A DNA stretch of 63,453 nucleotides from Neiella holothuriorum (lineage in GTDB: Bacteria; Pseudomonadota; Gammaproteobacteria; Enterobacterales; Neiellaceae): contig NZ_JAHZSS010000025.1 in the NCBI RefSeq assembly GCF_019457915.1, positions 1 through 63,453 on the forward strand, read 5' to 3'. Below the pieces are notes generated by a model. It was not told where the DNA came from. It searched no databases and worked only from the letters and a program-made list of their open reading frames with translations. A program made the position numbers and the translations under genes. Positions 26,455-36,375 of this stretch are shown piece by piece (the first letter of the stretch is position 1; each line of letters begins with the position of its first letter).

Positions 26455-27012
26455 TTACGAGATTTGGCGAATGACACGCGCTGGGTTGCCTGCAATGACC
26501 ACGTTGTCGCCAAAGCTTTTGGTGACAACGGCCCCCGAAGCGACCACTACATTATCCCCCAATGTAACCCCCGGATTAATGGTCGCATGGCCGCCAATCC
26601 AACAGTCGTTACCTATGGTGACGGGCGCCGCAAATTCGACACCACTGACCCGCTCGGCCCGATCAAGTGGATGATTGGCCGTGTAAATACCGACCTGCGG
26701 TGCCATCAGACAATTGTCGCCAATCCGCACCTCTGCGACATCGAGAATGACGCAATCGAAGTTAGCATAGAAGTTTTCGCCGACGTGAATATGACGGCCA
26801 TAATCGCAGCGAAAGGACGACTCGATATAAATTCGCTTGCCGGTTGAGCCAAACAATTTCTTAATTAATTTCGAGCGTTTAGGGATTTCCGTCATGCTCG
26901 TTTGATTGAGCGTTTCAAACAGTAATCGTGCCTCTTTGCGAAGTGCGACTAATTCGCTATCAAACGGGTCGTAAATGTCTCCGCCGAGCATCTTTTCGCG
27001 TTCGCTTGTCAT
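26455..27012 (-). CDS. maa: Maltose/galactoside O-acetyltransferase family protein
   Basis: A 185-residue left-handed beta-helix acetyltransferase of the Maa/LacA/NodL type. It starts with TSEREKMLGGDIYDPFDSELVALR, followed by the CoA-binding hexapeptide region and the catalytic His in YTANHPLD, and ends VTKSFGDNVVIAGNPARVIR. It transfers acetyl from acetyl-CoA to sugars. It is convergent with the transporter gene (12 bp apart) and forms a single-gene unit. Maa versus another O-acetyltransferase cannot be settled by sequence alone. Confidence 0.88.
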   Translation of the reverse strand: MTSEREKMLGGDIYDPFDSELVALRKEARLLFETLNQTSMTEIPKRSKLIKKLFGSTGKRIYIESSFRCDYGRHIHVGENFYANFDCVILDVAEVRIGDNCLMAPQVGIYTANHPLDRAERVSGVEFAAPVTIGNDCWIGGHATINPGVTLGDNVVVASGAVVTKSFGDNVVIAGNPARVIRQIS

Positions 27013-27258
27013 GATTCGTTTTCCTGCATCAAAAGAATAAAGTAAGTGACTGTTGGACTACGGCGCAATCTGCAAGTTCAGCGCAACTTTAAATCGATAG
27101 TTACGCCCACTAAAACGCACTATTTTCACACCAAAAGACGTACTTTTTAAGCAGCATTAAAAGCGCAATTAGGGTACATTAATGACCAAATTGTCTTTAA
27201 TGTTAGTGCGTTCCCAAAGTCGGGAAGCAGCTTAGCTCATTCAAAGGAAGCTTGTTTC

Positions 27259-28200
27259 ATGTTTCAAGCCTTCGGCTTTTCATTATCGGTTACCACCCCC
27301 ATTCTGCTGATGATGGTGTTAGGTTACATTTTTCGTCAGCGTGCGATGATCTCACAAGAGTTCATTCGTAGCGGATCCAAATTAGTCTTCAATGTCACCC
27401 TACCCTGTTTATTGTTTTTAAATATCGCGACAGCCGATGTTGGCGCCTTAATTCAGCCCAAACTGCTATCCGCCGCAACCGCCATTACGGTTGGTTCATG
27501 CTTGCTGCTATGGTGGTATGGCCGCAACATGGGCCCTGCGCAGCGTGGCGTATTTGTGCAAGGCTGTTTTCGCGGCAACATGGGTATTATCGGTTTGGCG
27601 ACAATCGTCAACGCCTTCGGCAATGAAGCGCTGGCGCCTGCGGGTATCTATCTGGCCATTATCTCGATTGTTTATAATCTCACGGCGATTGTGGTGCTAA
27701 GCGCTGCGCAAGAGCGCTCTGAGCAAAGTCTACTGCTGCAAACCATTCGGTCAACCATGACCAACCCGTTGCTGCTGGCGATTGCTGCAGGCTTGGTGTT
27801 GGCGCTGCTCGGTTGGCGTTTGCCTGACTGGCTCACCACCAGCGGCCGCTATTTAGCGAACATGACATTACCGCTGGCATTGCTGTGCGTGGGGGGCTCA
27901 CTGAGCCTTGATCGGTTGAAAGGTAATCGCAGTCTGATCATTCAAGCGTCTGCCGTTAAGCTGGTACTGTTGCCGGCGTTTTCGGTCGTTTGTGGTGCCC
28001 TGCTTGGTTTTAGTGGCATGAACCTAGGTATTTTATATTTGATGATGGCGACGCCTTCGGCCACAGCCAGCTTTGTGATGGCGCAACAAATGAATGGTGA
28101 TGCCGATTTGGCGGCCGATATTATTGCGGTAACCACAGTATTGGCTGTTGTTACAACAACCATTGGGCTGCTGGCGTTACGCGCTTTAAACCTGATTTAA
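27259..28200 (+). CDS. AEC family transporter (auxin efflux carrier-like)
   Basis: A 313-residue integral membrane protein with about 10 hydrophobic helices in two five-helix halves. Family hallmarks are the N-terminal ITPILLMMVLGYIFR-like segment with FNVTLPCLLFLNIA, the FRGNMGIIGLA motif at the end of the first half, and LPLALLCVGGSLSL and ATPSATASFVMAQQM in the second. AEC proteins export organic acids or amino acids. AAGGAAGC precedes the ATG. It is a monocistronic unit ended by the terminator at 28217-28256. Confidence 0.9.
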   Translation: MFQAFGFSLSVTTPILLMMVLGYIFRQRAMISQEFIRSGSKLVFNVTLPCLLFLNIATADVGALIQPKLLSAATAITVGSCLLLWWYGRNMGPAQRGVFVQGCFRGNMGIIGLATIVNAFGNEALAPAGIYLAIISIVYNLTAIVVLSAAQERSEQSLLLQTIRSTMTNPLLLAIAAGLVLALLGWRLPDWLTTSGRYLANMTLPLALLCVGGSLSLDRLKGNRSLIIQASAVKLVLLPAFSVVCGALLGFSGMNLGILYLMMATPSATASFVMAQQMNGDADLAADIIAVTTVLAVVTTTIGLLALRALNLI

Positions 28201-28216
28201 CGCAGCTACACACGAA

Positions 28217-28256
28217 CAAAAAAGGGCTAGCGTCTTAATGGTGCTAGCCCTTTTTG
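28217..28256 (+). terminator. Rho-independent terminator after the AEC transporter gene
   Basis: AAAGGGCTAGC and GCTAGCCCTTT form an 11-bp stem followed by T residues. Confidence 0.88.
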
Positions 28257-28328
28257 GTTGAACGGTGATTTTTTGTATCCCGGCTTATGTTTATGTGGTG
28301 AGTTAATCACACCAAAACATCGAGGCGG

Positions 28329-29186
28329 TTAGTCTTGCTCGGGGCCTGCCAAGTCAAGCTGCACATTATCCAACAGCTCATCAAATGAAAACTCATCAAG
28401 ACCCAGTTGGGCAATCACATCATCTTGCGCACTTGTCCACTCTTGTTCAATAGCAAAAGCACCGCCAGCATCAGCAACGACTTTTCGGGCGATCTTCAAC
28501 ACAGCCAGCAAGTTTAACGCGGAATCCGATAACTCATCGGAGCCGAACAAGCCCTCAGTGTCGAGTTGGTAATAAATCACTTCAACAAGTTGTGCCGGTA
28601 ACTTCCAGGTTTGCCCCAGCAATGCACCAATGGTTGCATAACTGGTTTGGTACTGTGCACGTTCTTGTTCAACTACCGCATCCCAACCTTGGGTCTTGGC
28701 TAACGCCATGACATCGGCATAATCATCAAACACTTGCATCATGATGGGCACACCAGCCATATGGAACAAACCAAGCATATAAGCATTGTCGGTTAATGCT
28801 GGTTTGCCGATTCTTTGGCATACCGCCGCACAGGCCATAGCCATTTCTGACGCCAATTCCCAAATGGCATCCAACTCGGCCGTTGCTTTAACCGAGCTGC
28901 GCAATGCAACCGCTTTAACAATAGGGTAGATACGCCGTAAACCGAGCATCATTACGGCCTGATGAATGGATTCAATTTCTTTCGCACGCCGGAATGCTGC
29001 CGAATTAACGACCTGCAATACCGCGGCAGAAATGCCAACATCGCTGGCAATTGCCTCAGCAATCACTGACACATCACAATCATCTTTTTTGGCTTCCTCA
29101 CCAATTTTCAGCAACACCTCTGGGCGAGGTGGGATCGAAATATTTTTGAGTACAGCTTTTTCCTGTGGCGTTACTGATATCGCCAT
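28329..29186 (-). CDS. HDOD domain signalling protein
   Basis: A 285-residue protein made of one HDOD domain (about residues 12-210): ISIPPRPEVLLKIGEEAKKDD, IASDVGISAAVLQVVNSAAF, VMMLGLRRI and LGLFHMAGVPIMM. HDOD proteins lack the full HD-hydrolase metal site and act as regulators of motility, c-di-GMP signalling and stress in gammaproteobacteria. The C-terminal tail is acidic (QEWTSAQDDVIAQLGLDEFS). It is a single gene between two terminators, with no adjacent signalling partner. Confidence 0.9.
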   Translation of the reverse strand: MAISVTPQEKAVLKNISIPPRPEVLLKIGEEAKKDDCDVSVIAEAIASDVGISAAVLQVVNSAAFRRAKEIESIHQAVMMLGLRRIYPIVKAVALRSSVKATAELDAIWELASEMAMACAAVCQRIGKPALTDNAYMLGLFHMAGVPIMMQVFDDYADVMALAKTQGWDAVVEQERAQYQTSYATIGALLGQTWKLPAQLVEVIYYQLDTEGLFGSDELSDSALNLLAVLKIARKVVADAGGAFAIEQEWTSAQDDVIAQLGLDEFSFDELLDNVQLDLAGPEQD

Positions 29187-29382
29187 CGATATCCTCCGAA
29201 AAAGACAAACTTGAAGCAGCGCTTACGCGCACCACTCTAGGAAACAATAACCGCATAATTTTAGAGTGTTAACGGGGTTGTTTCGAGATAGTTTTTCCGC
29301 CGAACAGCGGCACTTGTCACAGTAACCATAACTAATGCTAAAAAGGCCACTGAGGTGCCATTGGAATCATGATGAAAAAACA

Positions 29383-29410
29383 AAAAAAGCAGTGTTATCA
29401 CTGCTTTTTT
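29383..29410 (-). terminator. Rho-independent terminator for ndh
   Basis: AAAAAAGCAGTG, a TTAT loop and CACTGCTTTTTT form a perfect 12-bp stem with U-tracts on both strands, 25 bp past the ndh stop. Confidence 0.9.
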
Positions 29411-29435
29411 GAAATTAACAGGAGAGCATTACAGA

Positions 29436-30734
29436 TTAATGTAATTTGAGTTTGGGCCTAAATACGCGGCTGATCTTATCTGACAACGCAAGAAAGGCTG
29501 TTTTCAAATAACCATGCAACGCAATCTGGTGCATGCGGTACAACGAGACGTAAACCAATCGGGCAATACGCCCCTCCACCATCATTGAGCCTTTGGTTAA
29601 GTTGCCCATCAAGCTTCCAACGGTGCTGAACTTACTCAATGAAACGAGAGAGCCATGGTCTTTATACGAGTAATCGAGCAATGCTTCGCCAGCCATTTGA
29701 GCTCGAATATTATGAAAAGCATGGCTCGCCATTTGGTGAGCAGCTTGAGCTCGCGGTGGCACGAAACCACCAGCAGTCATGGGGCAACTCGCCGCATCAC
29801 CAATCACATAAATGACGTCGTCATTAGTGGCCTGCAACGTCGGTTTAACCACCAGCTGGTTATTGCGATTGGTCTCAAGACCCGCAATGTTTTTAAGGAA
29901 GTCAGCGCCTTTAATACCCGCCGCCCAAACTTGAAGATCGGCGGCAATGAGCTCGTCATCTTTGGTGTGTAAGCCTTGATCACTCGCTTCAGTGATCATG
30001 GTTTTCACCCGAACATCAACGCCAAGCTGAGTAAGTTCATGGTGAGCCGCGGCAGAAATACGCGGCGGCAATGCAGGTAAAATGCGTTCACCGGCTTCCA
30101 CCAAGGTGACTTTAAGGTTTTTCTGACTGACATGACGGACGCCATATCCAGCCATTTGCTTCGCTGCGTTATGCAATTCTGCGGAAAGCTCCACCCCAGT
30201 GGCGCCAGCCCCCACAATGGCAATACGCAATGGCTCACTACCCTCGCCTTGCACATGTAGGCGGAAAAATGAATCGAGCATTTTGCGGTGAAAGCGATGC
30301 GCTTGCGTTGGGCTATCTAAAAAGATGCAGTGATCACGCACGCCTTTGGTACCAAAGTCATTTGAAACGCTGCCCACGGCGAGCACCAAATAGTCATACG
30401 CTAATTCGCGCTCTGGCAGCACTTCTTCGCCATCTTCGCCAAGTAACGGCGCAAGCACCAACTGTTTGGCAACCCGGTCAATATCGGCCATGGTGCCGAG
30501 TTGGAAATCAAAACTATGGTTGGCAGCGTGGGCTCGATAGCTTACTGCATCAACGCCATCATCCAGCGCGCCGGTAGCAACTTCGTGCAATAAAGGTTTC
30601 CAAAGATGGGTTCTATTCTTATCAATTAGAGTGACTTCTGCTAGGCCCTTGCGGCCTAATTTACGCCCTAACTTAGTGGCGAGCTCAAGGCCGCCTGCGC
30701 CTCCGCCGACAACGACGATGCGTGGTTTGCTCAT
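29436..30734 (-). CDS. ndh: Type II NADH dehydrogenase
   Basis: A 432-residue, single-subunit, non-proton-pumping NADH:quinone oxidoreductase. It has an FAD Rossmann motif at the start ([13 protein letters not shown]), an NAD-binding motif in the middle ([18 protein letters not shown]), VYVIGDAA for FAD, the quinone-side [12 protein letters not shown], and an amphipathic basic C-terminus ([14 protein letters not shown]) for membrane attachment. In a diazotroph, NDH-2 respiration may help lower intracellular oxygen, as known in Azotobacter; that extension is inference. Confidence 0.95.
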   Translation of the reverse strand: MSKPRIVVVGGGAGGLELATKLGRKLGRKGLAEVTLIDKNRTHLWKPLLHEVATGALDDGVDAVSYRAHAANHSFDFQLGTMADIDRVAKQLVLAPLLGEDGEEVLPERELAYDYLVLAVGSVSNDFGTKGVRDHCIFLDSPTQAHRFHRKMLDSFFRLHVQGEGSEPLRIAIVGAGATGVELSAELHNAAKQMAGYGVRHVSQKNLKVTLVEAGERILPALPPRISAAAHHELTQLGVDVRVKTMITEASDQGLHTKDDELIAADLQVWAAGIKGADFLKNIAGLETNRNNQLVVKPTLQATNDDVIYVIGDAASCPMTAGGFVPPRAQAAHQMASHAFHNIRAQMAGEALLDYSYKDHGSLVSLSKFSTVGSLMGNLTKGSMMVEGRIARLVYVSLYRMHQIALHGYLKTAFLALSDKISRVFRPKLKLH

Positions 30735-30798
30735 ACTACCTCTACTTGCCCCGCCGGTGACGCAGGGCGGTTGAATGATCCGAGTCGGATCTGCGTGA

Positions 30799-31344
30799 TT
30801 ATTGGATTTGTTGTTTAAATTCTTTCATCAGCGGCAAATGGCTAGCAATGTTTTTGAACTTGTGTTCTTGCTGCTCGTCCCACACCACCGTGTAATAGGG
30901 CTCTAGCTCTTCGGCTAGTGCTTTATTGTCTTGGGTTTGATCGTTAACTGACAAGATACAAAGGCTTTTGCCTTTGTTCTTTGCGCGAAATTCGGTCACA
31001 CACTTAGTCGCAATATTTGAGTACTCTTCTGGTCGATCAATCTTACCTTCCATGTTCAGCTCAGGGTGCAAGTTTGGGTTTAAAATGACCGAGCGAATAC
31101 CACTCAAAAAGGCAACACGTTCGCACCAGTAACCACCAAGGCCAACCCCAACCATAATTGGGTTTGGATCATCACAGTTATCGAGCTCCCGCTTTACTTC
31201 TTTGAGAATGTGCGACATGTCATGACGCGGGTGCAAGGTGCTGTATGTAACAAAGCGAACATCCGGATCAATAAACTGCAACTGCAGAATTTTTTCGTGG
31301 TTACCGGGGCTTGTCGCATCAAAGCCATGCAAATAAATGATCAT
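30799..31344 (-). CDS. ycfP: YcfP family alpha/beta fold protein
   Basis: A 181-residue protein nearly collinear with E. coli Ycf[21 protein letters not shown] at the start, [14 protein letters not shown] in place of the usual nucleophile elbow, [18 protein letters not shown] in the middle and [11 protein letters not shown] at the end. The elbow holds GLGGY with no Ser, so catalysis by a classical triad is doubtful. It sits between ndh and nagZ, as in enterobacteria and vibrios. The function is unknown. Confidence 0.93.
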   Translation of the reverse strand: MIIYLHGFDATSPGNHEKILQLQFIDPDVRFVTYSTLHPRHDMSHILKEVKRELDNCDDPNPIMVGVGLGGYWCERVAFLSGIRSVILNPNLHPELNMEGKIDRPEEYSNIATKCVTEFRAKNKGKSLCILSVNDQTQDNKALAEELEPYYTVVWDEQQEHKFKNIASHLPLMKEFKQQIQ

Positions 31345-31383
31345 GCTGCATTCTCCATAATTTCTAGATCAAGTTAGCGCAGT

Positions 31384-32403
31384 CTAAAGCGCAGGGATCG
31401 CCAGTGTTGGGAAGTTCGCTAACAACTGTTTGTAGCGTTCACTTTGATGAAGGTAATCCCACTCAGTTTTTGTGGAGTTTAACAGAGATTTGAGCCTTTG
31501 CGAGTGAGGCAAAACATTTTGCCAGCTATCATCTGCCAGCAATTCAAGCACGCCAGCTCTGTCGTTACAGAGCAACACCATGTCACAACCTGCTAATAGC
31601 GCGGCTTTGGCTCGTTGCGGATAAGAGCCCATTGGCTCAGCGCCTTTCATGGCAAGATCATCCGAAAAGATCACGCCATCAAAACCCAACTGCTGACGTA
31701 AACGATTAAGCCAGTATGGAGAAAATCCCGCTGGTTTATCATCGAGTTGTGGATAGATAACATGGGCAGGCATCATCGCGTCTAGCCGCTTACTGCCGAT
31801 CAGATCTTTAAACACCACTTCATCTTGCGCAACGTCCGCTTCGCTTCGGTCATCGACCGGAATAGCAATGTGCGAGTCAGCAGCAACACTGCCGTGGCCA
31901 GGGTAATGCTTACCGGTACATTTCATTCCCGCGTCATGCATGCCATCAATGAAGGCGGCGGCCAACTCGGTCACTTGTGCTGGGTTATCGGCAAACGCTC
32001 GATCGCCAATCACCTCACTAATGCCGTTGAGATCAAGCACTGGCGCAAAGCTAATATCAATGTCGCAAGCCAGTACCTCGGCAGCCATCAGCCAGCCTAG
32101 TTCACGGGCAAGTTGTAGCTCACTCCATGAATGTTCGTTGACTAACTCGGCGATTTTACCCATTGCCGGAATGGCTGAAAAACCAGAACGAAAACGTTGT
32201 ACTCGGCCACCTTCATGGTCAACCGCCAACAGCAGTGGCTTACCTGCCACCTCGCGAATTTCGGCGACGAAATGATTCAGTTGAGTGCGAGTTTCAAAGT
32301 TACGGGTAAATAAAATAACCCCGCCAACGGCTGGGTGTTGCAATAAGTCATGTTCATCGGCTTGCAGAGTCTTGCTCTGCAAGTCGAGCATCAGTGGTCC
32401 CAT
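31384..32403 (-). CDS. nagZ: NagZ, beta-N-acetylglucosaminidase (peptidoglycan recycling)
   Basis: A 339-residue GH3 enzyme that removes GlcNAc from anhydro-muropeptides in the cytoplasm. Signature runs are AVDHEGGRVQRFR, the substrate- and general-acid-binding loop CTGKHYPGHGSVAADSHI (catalytic Asp/His on a flexible loop), and the nucleophile Asp in VIFSDDLAMKGA. The start MGPLMLDLQ matches homologues, which forces a 50-nt overlap with the 3' end of the DUF6279 gene upstream. Confidence 0.95.
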   Translation of the reverse strand: MGPLMLDLQSKTLQADEHDLLQHPAVGGVILFTRNFETRTQLNHFVAEIREVAGKPLLLAVDHEGGRVQRFRSGFSAIPAMGKIAELVNEHSWSELQLARELGWLMAAEVLACDIDISFAPVLDLNGISEVIGDRAFADNPAQVTELAAAFIDGMHDAGMKCTGKHYPGHGSVAADSHIAIPVDDRSEADVAQDEVVFKDLIGSKRLDAMMPAHVIYPQLDDKPAGFSPYWLNRLRQQLGFDGVIFSDDLAMKGAEPMGSYPQRAKAALLAGCDMVLLCNDRAGVLELLADDSWQNVLPHSQRLKSLLNSTKTEWDYLHQSERYKQLLANFPTLAIPAL

Positions 32404-33292
32404 GCTCGGTTTCCTTTGGTTCGTATCGTGCGGCTAAATCAGTAAAATCGTCTTGCCATTTCGCCAATGATTTGTCGGCGTAACGTAATTGTTTGGGCGT
32501 TAGAGTTTGCTGTAGTTGGGCATATAAACTGGCGTAAGAATATCGTACTTGCGCTAAGTAATCTTGAAAGCCTTCGGCGGTTTGCTCTGGCTCAGCCAAC
32601 AACAAGTCTCGTAAATCTTGTTCTAAGCCTGCCTCGAACCGCTGCGCCAATATTTCACGTAATCGTGCCATCCAGAATTCGCCTTGACGTTCTATCAACG
32701 CCTCATCATAAGGTCGCGTTGTGGCCCATTGCGTCAGAATATTTTGTTGTGGTTTAGTCAGCGAGTCGAGCCACTTCTCCAGCCCCTCTTCGGTGTTATC
32801 GTACCAATACTCTAACCATTCCTGCTCTGTTCGCTCTGCCGACTTCTTGCGCGACTTAGCAACCTGCTGCTCAATATTGTCGAACAGTTCATCGACTTGT
32901 TCGTCACTCAGGCTACGCGCCAACTTAGCTAAACTCGGTAACGCTTCGGCGAGCAGGCGTTTTTGATGATTGCGCATCTGATCGAGTTGAGCCAGCCATT
33001 GCTCGGCCGTCCATTGCTCAGCGGCAAATTGCTCGCGAAAAAGCGCCATATCGGCGGCATAGCGCTCAAGCTCTGTTGATTGATGCCAATTGAGTAATCT
33101 CGCTAATTCGTCGTCGAGCAAGCGCTCTTGAATATCATTTAAGCTGACATAATCGTCGACATACCAAGGCACTAACCAGTCGAGAAATTTGTAAGTTGTC
33201 TTGAAGCTGCATGCCGAAACCAACCCACACAGTGCAAGCACGCTGAGTATTCGACACCATTTGCTCGCAACAGGGTAAAACCAATTAACCAT
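32354..33292 (-). CDS. DUF6279 family lipoprotein
   Basis: A 312-residue protein with a signal peptide ending in the lipobox LVSAC-S at about residue 28. It then carries the DUF6279 pattern FKTTYKFLDWLVPWYVDDYVSLNDIQ. The rest is almost all alpha-helical with many Leu, Gln, Glu and Trp, probably an envelope helical bundle. No function is known for the family. Its 3' end overlaps nagZ by 50 nt and its 5' end overlaps the small membrane gene 33285-33581 by 8 nt, so the three are co-transcribed. Confidence 0.82.
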   Translation of the reverse strand: MVNWFYPVASKWCRILSVLALCGLVSACSFKTTYKFLDWLVPWYVDDYVSLNDIQERLLDDELARLLNWHQSTELERYAADMALFREQFAAEQWTAEQWLAQLDQMRNHQKRLLAEALPSLAKLARSLSDEQVDELFDNIEQQVAKSRKKSAERTEQEWLEYWYDNTEEGLEKWLDSLTKPQQNILTQWATTRPYDEALIERQGEFWMARLREILAQRFEAGLEQDLRDLLLAEPEQTAEGFQDYLAQVRYSYASLYAQLQQTLTPKQLRYADKSLAKWQDDFTDLAARYEPKETEHGTTDARLAEQDSASR

Positions 33293-33581
33293 GTGTCACC
33301 AAAATAATAAGTCGGACCAATACCACCAGCCCAGCCATAAAGATCCAAATATTGAGTAACTTGCGGTAATCCTCGCAAACTTGTTGCAAGGTTGGATCGG
33401 CGTAAGCTAAATGTTCTTGCCGCCAAACAGAGGTTAACAAGCGGCGCCAACCTCTAAATTCGAATGATTCGTCTTTGAATGCAAGTTGTTTTAGTAAATC
33501 ACGGCTTTGCTTAATTAAAATGATGGTAAAAACCAGCCATAACAGTAACCAAAACAACCACAGCGAAACGAGCAACGACAT
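33285..33581 (-). CDS. Small two-span membrane protein
   Basis: A 98-residue hypothetical protein with a strongly hydrophobic Trp/Leu-rich helix at residues 3-24 and another at about 75-95. Between them is a cytoplasmic-looking polar loop (SRDLLKQLAFKDESFEFRGWRRLL). Its end overlaps the DUF6279 start by 8 nt, so it is real by context. I do not recognise the family. Confidence 0.7.
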   Translation of the reverse strand: MSLLVSLWLFWLLLWLVFTIILIKQSRDLLKQLAFKDESFEFRGWRRLLTSVWRQEHLAYADPTLQQVCEDYRKLLNIWIFMAGLVVLVRLIILVTHG

Positions 33582-33658
33582 AACCGTATCTACCTCATGA
33601 GTGCTTTAGTGATTTAACGAGAAATGTGGTGTTTTGGCCGGTTTAGCATCGACGGTAA

Positions 33659-34699
33659 TCACAATGACCGGTTTGGTGCTATTAATGGCCGGTTGGGTTG
33701 TTGCAGCAGTTGTTGCAGTGAAAGCAGCATGGCTTGCCATTGCAAATTTTGATTTAACCCCTGAGCACCTAGCGTTTGGCGCCAGTTTGCCAGCCAAGGG
33801 CTCCAGTCTGGACATTGGTGATGTAGCTGTTGAGCCAGCGCATTCAATTCAGTCCAATGCTGCGAGAACATTAAGTGCTCAGGCGTTAACCCCAAGGTGA
33901 CTTTCTGCAAGTCCAGCAACAAAGATGACAACCAATGGTAACTATGGGGGAAGTCATCAACTGCATCAGCCAACAGCTCGTTTGAAATACTGTCACCTTG
34001 AAGAACTGCAAATAAACGTACCAGAAATGCATCGAGTTGATGGTGCAAGCCTGATTCCACAAAACTACGGGCTAACAGCGGCGCCCCGCCGTTTAGACGT
34101 AAATGCGCCAAGGTCGCAGCGGAGCCCTGCTCGGCAAGCCAATCGAGGGCGACTTGTTCATTCGGTACGGCAACCAAATGCTCCTGACAACGGCTAGTAA
34201 TCGTTGCCACCAACTGGCCGGCATTGGCGGCACTCAAGAGTAAAAAGGCATTTTGGCCAGGCTCTTCTAGCGTTTTAAGGAGGGCATTTGCTGCGGCTTC
34301 AGTCATGATCTCAGCATGTTCAATCAGTACGACGCGAGCACCTTGCTGGTGAGCTGTTTCGGAAAGCGTGGCAATGGCCTTGCGAACGATATCGACGCCA
34401 ATACTCGCCCCTTCGGTTTGCAAGTTGAGAAAATCAGGATGGCTCCCCGCGCGAACTAATAAACAGCTTCGGCATTGACCACAGGCGCCCAGTGACGTTG
34501 GAGACGCACAGAGCAAGCGATGGGCTAACCAATGCGTTAATTGTGATTTACCGGTGCCTTCAGTACCAGTAAACAACATCGCGTGAGGTAAACGCTGTTG
34601 CGCAATTTGATCGAGCAGCCGTTGCTGACTGCCACTCAGCCAAGGTAACTGGCTAATATCAAAACTGATGGCGGGTTGTTCGTCTGTTGCCTTTACCAT
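33659..34699 (-). CDS. holB: DNA polymerase III delta' subunit
   Basis: About 346 residues of the clamp-loader AAA+ subunit. It has a P-loop-like GTEGTGKSQL, a zinc module CGQCRSCLLVRAGSHPD, and TEAAANALLKTLEEPG with the sensor segment LLLSAAN. The ATG at 34699 (MVKATDEQ) has AGGA 6 nt upstream. Two earlier in-frame ATGs (34705, 34714) overlap the tmk stop. The C-terminal collar domain ends near 33659. Confidence 0.93.
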   Translation of the reverse strand: MVKATDEQPAISFDISQLPWLSGSQQRLLDQIAQQRLPHAMLFTGTEGTGKSQLTHWLAHRLLCASPTSLGACGQCRSCLLVRAGSHPDFLNLQTEGASIGVDIVRKAIATLSETAHQQGARVVLIEHAEIMTEAAANALLKTLEEPGQNAFLLLSAANAGQLVATITSRCQEHLVAVPNEQVALDWLAEQGSAATLAHLRLNGGAPLLARSFVESGLHHQLDAFLVRLFAVLQGDSISNELLADAVDDFPHSYHWLSSLLLDLQKVTLGLTPEHLMFSQHWTELNALAQQLHHQCPDWSPWLANWRQTLGAQGLNQNLQWQAMLLSLQQLLQQPNRPLIAPNRSL

Positions 34700-34701
34700 G
34701 C

Positions 34702-35334
34702 TCATTCCTGCCATTGCGCGACGGCATGTTGTAACGCGGCTTCAATATCAGCCTGAACTTGCTCAATAGACTGACTCGCATCAATAGTCACGATACGTTC
34801 GTCGGCAGCGGCCAACTGCAAGTAGCGGTCGCGAGTACGGTGGAAAAAGTCGAGTGACTCTAATTCGATGCGATCAAGTTCACCTCGCCCGCGTGCCCTT
34901 GCCAAGCCTATCTCAGGCTCGATATCCATATACAAGGTTAGATCGGGTCGAAAGTCCCCTAACACCAAATCACGCATACTTTCGAGGACATGACGATCGA
35001 TTTGCCGCCCGCCGCCTTGATACGCTTGAGATGATAAATCGTGACGGTCACCTAACACCCAGCCATTGTTGGCAAGTGCTGGTTTAATGCGCGTTTCAAC
35101 CAACTGAGCACGGCTGGCATACATCAGTAATAATTCAGTCGTTGGCGATGGCGAATCAGCTAAATCTGGCCGTTTGACTAAATCTCTTAGCGCTTCGCCC
35201 AGCTCGGTACCGCCGGGTTCACGAACGTGGAGTAGTTCAACGCCAAGACCTTCAATAAACGCCTTAACACACTGACTGGCTGTAGATTTTCCGGCGCCTT
35301 CAAGGCCCTCAATAACAATAAATCGACCCGCCAA
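34702..35334 (-). CDS. tmk: Thymidylate kinase
   Basis: A 210-residue dTMP kinase. It has the P-loop [26 protein letters not shown] with the DR(E)-type motif, [17 protein letters not shown] for substrate binding, and the LID region [13 protein letters not shown]. It makes dTDP for DNA synthesis. The order mltG-tmk-holB follows the standard gammaproteobacterial cluster. Confidence 0.96.
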   Translation of the reverse strand: MAGRFIVIEGLEGAGKSTASQCVKAFIEGLGVELLHVREPGGTELGEALRDLVKRPDLADSPSPTTELLLMYASRAQLVETRIKPALANNGWVLGDRHDLSSQAYQGGGRQIDRHVLESMRDLVLGDFRPDLTLYMDIEPEIGLARARGRGELDRIELESLDFFHRTRDRYLQLAAADERIVTIDASQSIEQVQADIEAALQHAVAQWQE

Positions 35335-35337
35335 TGT

Positions 35338-36375
35338 CTACTCCTTATTGGACGTTTTGTTCAGAATATAGCGCCGTACATTGGCGTTGTGCTCAGCTAA
35401 ATTTTTTGAAAACACATGGCTACCATCGCCGCGACTGACAAAATAATAAAGCTCGCTGGTCTCTGGTGCCAGCGCCGCTTCAATGGCCGCTTTACCCGCC
35501 ATGGCAATTGGTGTTGGCGGCAACCCTTTAATAACGTAAGTATTATACGGCGTCGCTTCTCGTAAATCCGTTTTGCGAATATTCCCATCATAGCGCTCGC
35601 CCATCCCGTAAATAACCGTGGGATCGGTTTGCAGCCGCATATTGGCGTCGAGTCGATTGTGAAATACCGATGAAATCAATGCGCGTTCGCCGTGCTGGCC
35701 TGTTTCTTTCTCAATAATCGACGCCAATGTTAAGGCTTGGTAAGCCGATTCCAAATGTTTCACCGCTTCATCATTGCGCTGCTGCCAAGCGTTATTGAGT
35801 ACTTCGACCATCCGTCGATGCGCACGTTGCAACAATTCCTCGGCAGAGGTGCCTGCGGTGTAAAAATAAGTGTCTGGATAAAGCCAGCCTTCGATGCTCG
35901 CTTGCTCGATAGCAAGACGTTGACGCAGCGCCGCCTCATCATCAACAACAACTGCACCGGTTAAGTGTTCTGCTTGTTTAATTTGTGCTTGCCAGTCCCA
36001 CCAGCGGCTGCCTTCAACAAAGGTAATGGCGAATTGGTGCTCTTGCCCTGCCACTAAATGCTGCAATGCGTTCGCTAAGGTTTGTCCAGGCGTGAGTTGG
36101 TAAGTTCCCGCACGAATGGCGCCAAGTTCGGGTTGTTGCCTGAGCAGCCAGCGTAGCCAGCTTTGTTCGCCAATCCACTGGTGCTTTTGCCATTGCTTCA
36201 CTAGCGCATACACCGATTGCCCTGGGCGAATGGTGATGAGTTCGGCCTGCTCGTTCGTTAGCCGTTGATTGGCAAAGTCATCGATTTGCTGGTTGAGCCA
36301 CCAGTAGCCAGCCACTCCGGCAATAAGGGCTGCAACGGCTAAGGCCATTGCCAACTTAACAAACTTAGCTTTCAA
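35338..36375 (-). CDS. mltG: MltG endolytic murein transglycosylase
   Basis: A 345-residue membrane-anchored YceG-like enzyme with one N-terminal transmembrane helix (AMALAVAALIAGVAGYWWL). A LysM-like region (ITIRPGQSVYALVKQWQ) and the catalytic domain follow, with the active Glu in LASIIEKETGQ and the conserved VFHNRLDANMRLQTDPTVIYGMG. It cleaves nascent glycan strands to set chain length. Its start overlaps the end of pabC by 11 nt. Confidence 0.95.
   Translation of the reverse strand: MKAKFVKLAMALAVAALIAGVAGYWWLNQQIDDFANQRLTNEQAELITIRPGQSVYALVKQWQKHQWIGEQSWLRWLLRQQPELGAIRAGTYQLTPGQTLANALQHLVAGQEHQFAITFVEGSRWWDWQAQIKQAEHLTGAVVVDDEAALRQRLAIEQASIEGWLYPDTYFYTAGTSAEELLQRAHRRMVEVLNNAWQQRNDEAVKHLESAYQALTLASIIEKETGQHGERALISSVFHNRLDANMRLQTDPTVIYGMGERYDGNIRKTDLREATPYNTYVIKGLPPTPIAMAGKAAIEAALAPETSELYYFVSRGDGSHVFSKNLAEHNANVRRYILNKTSNKE

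Noticed and set aside
33606..33815. 69-codon minus-strand frame at the 3' end of holB
   Set aside because: It lies in another frame of holB, is rich in Ala/Thr as expected from a shadow, and has no start signal.
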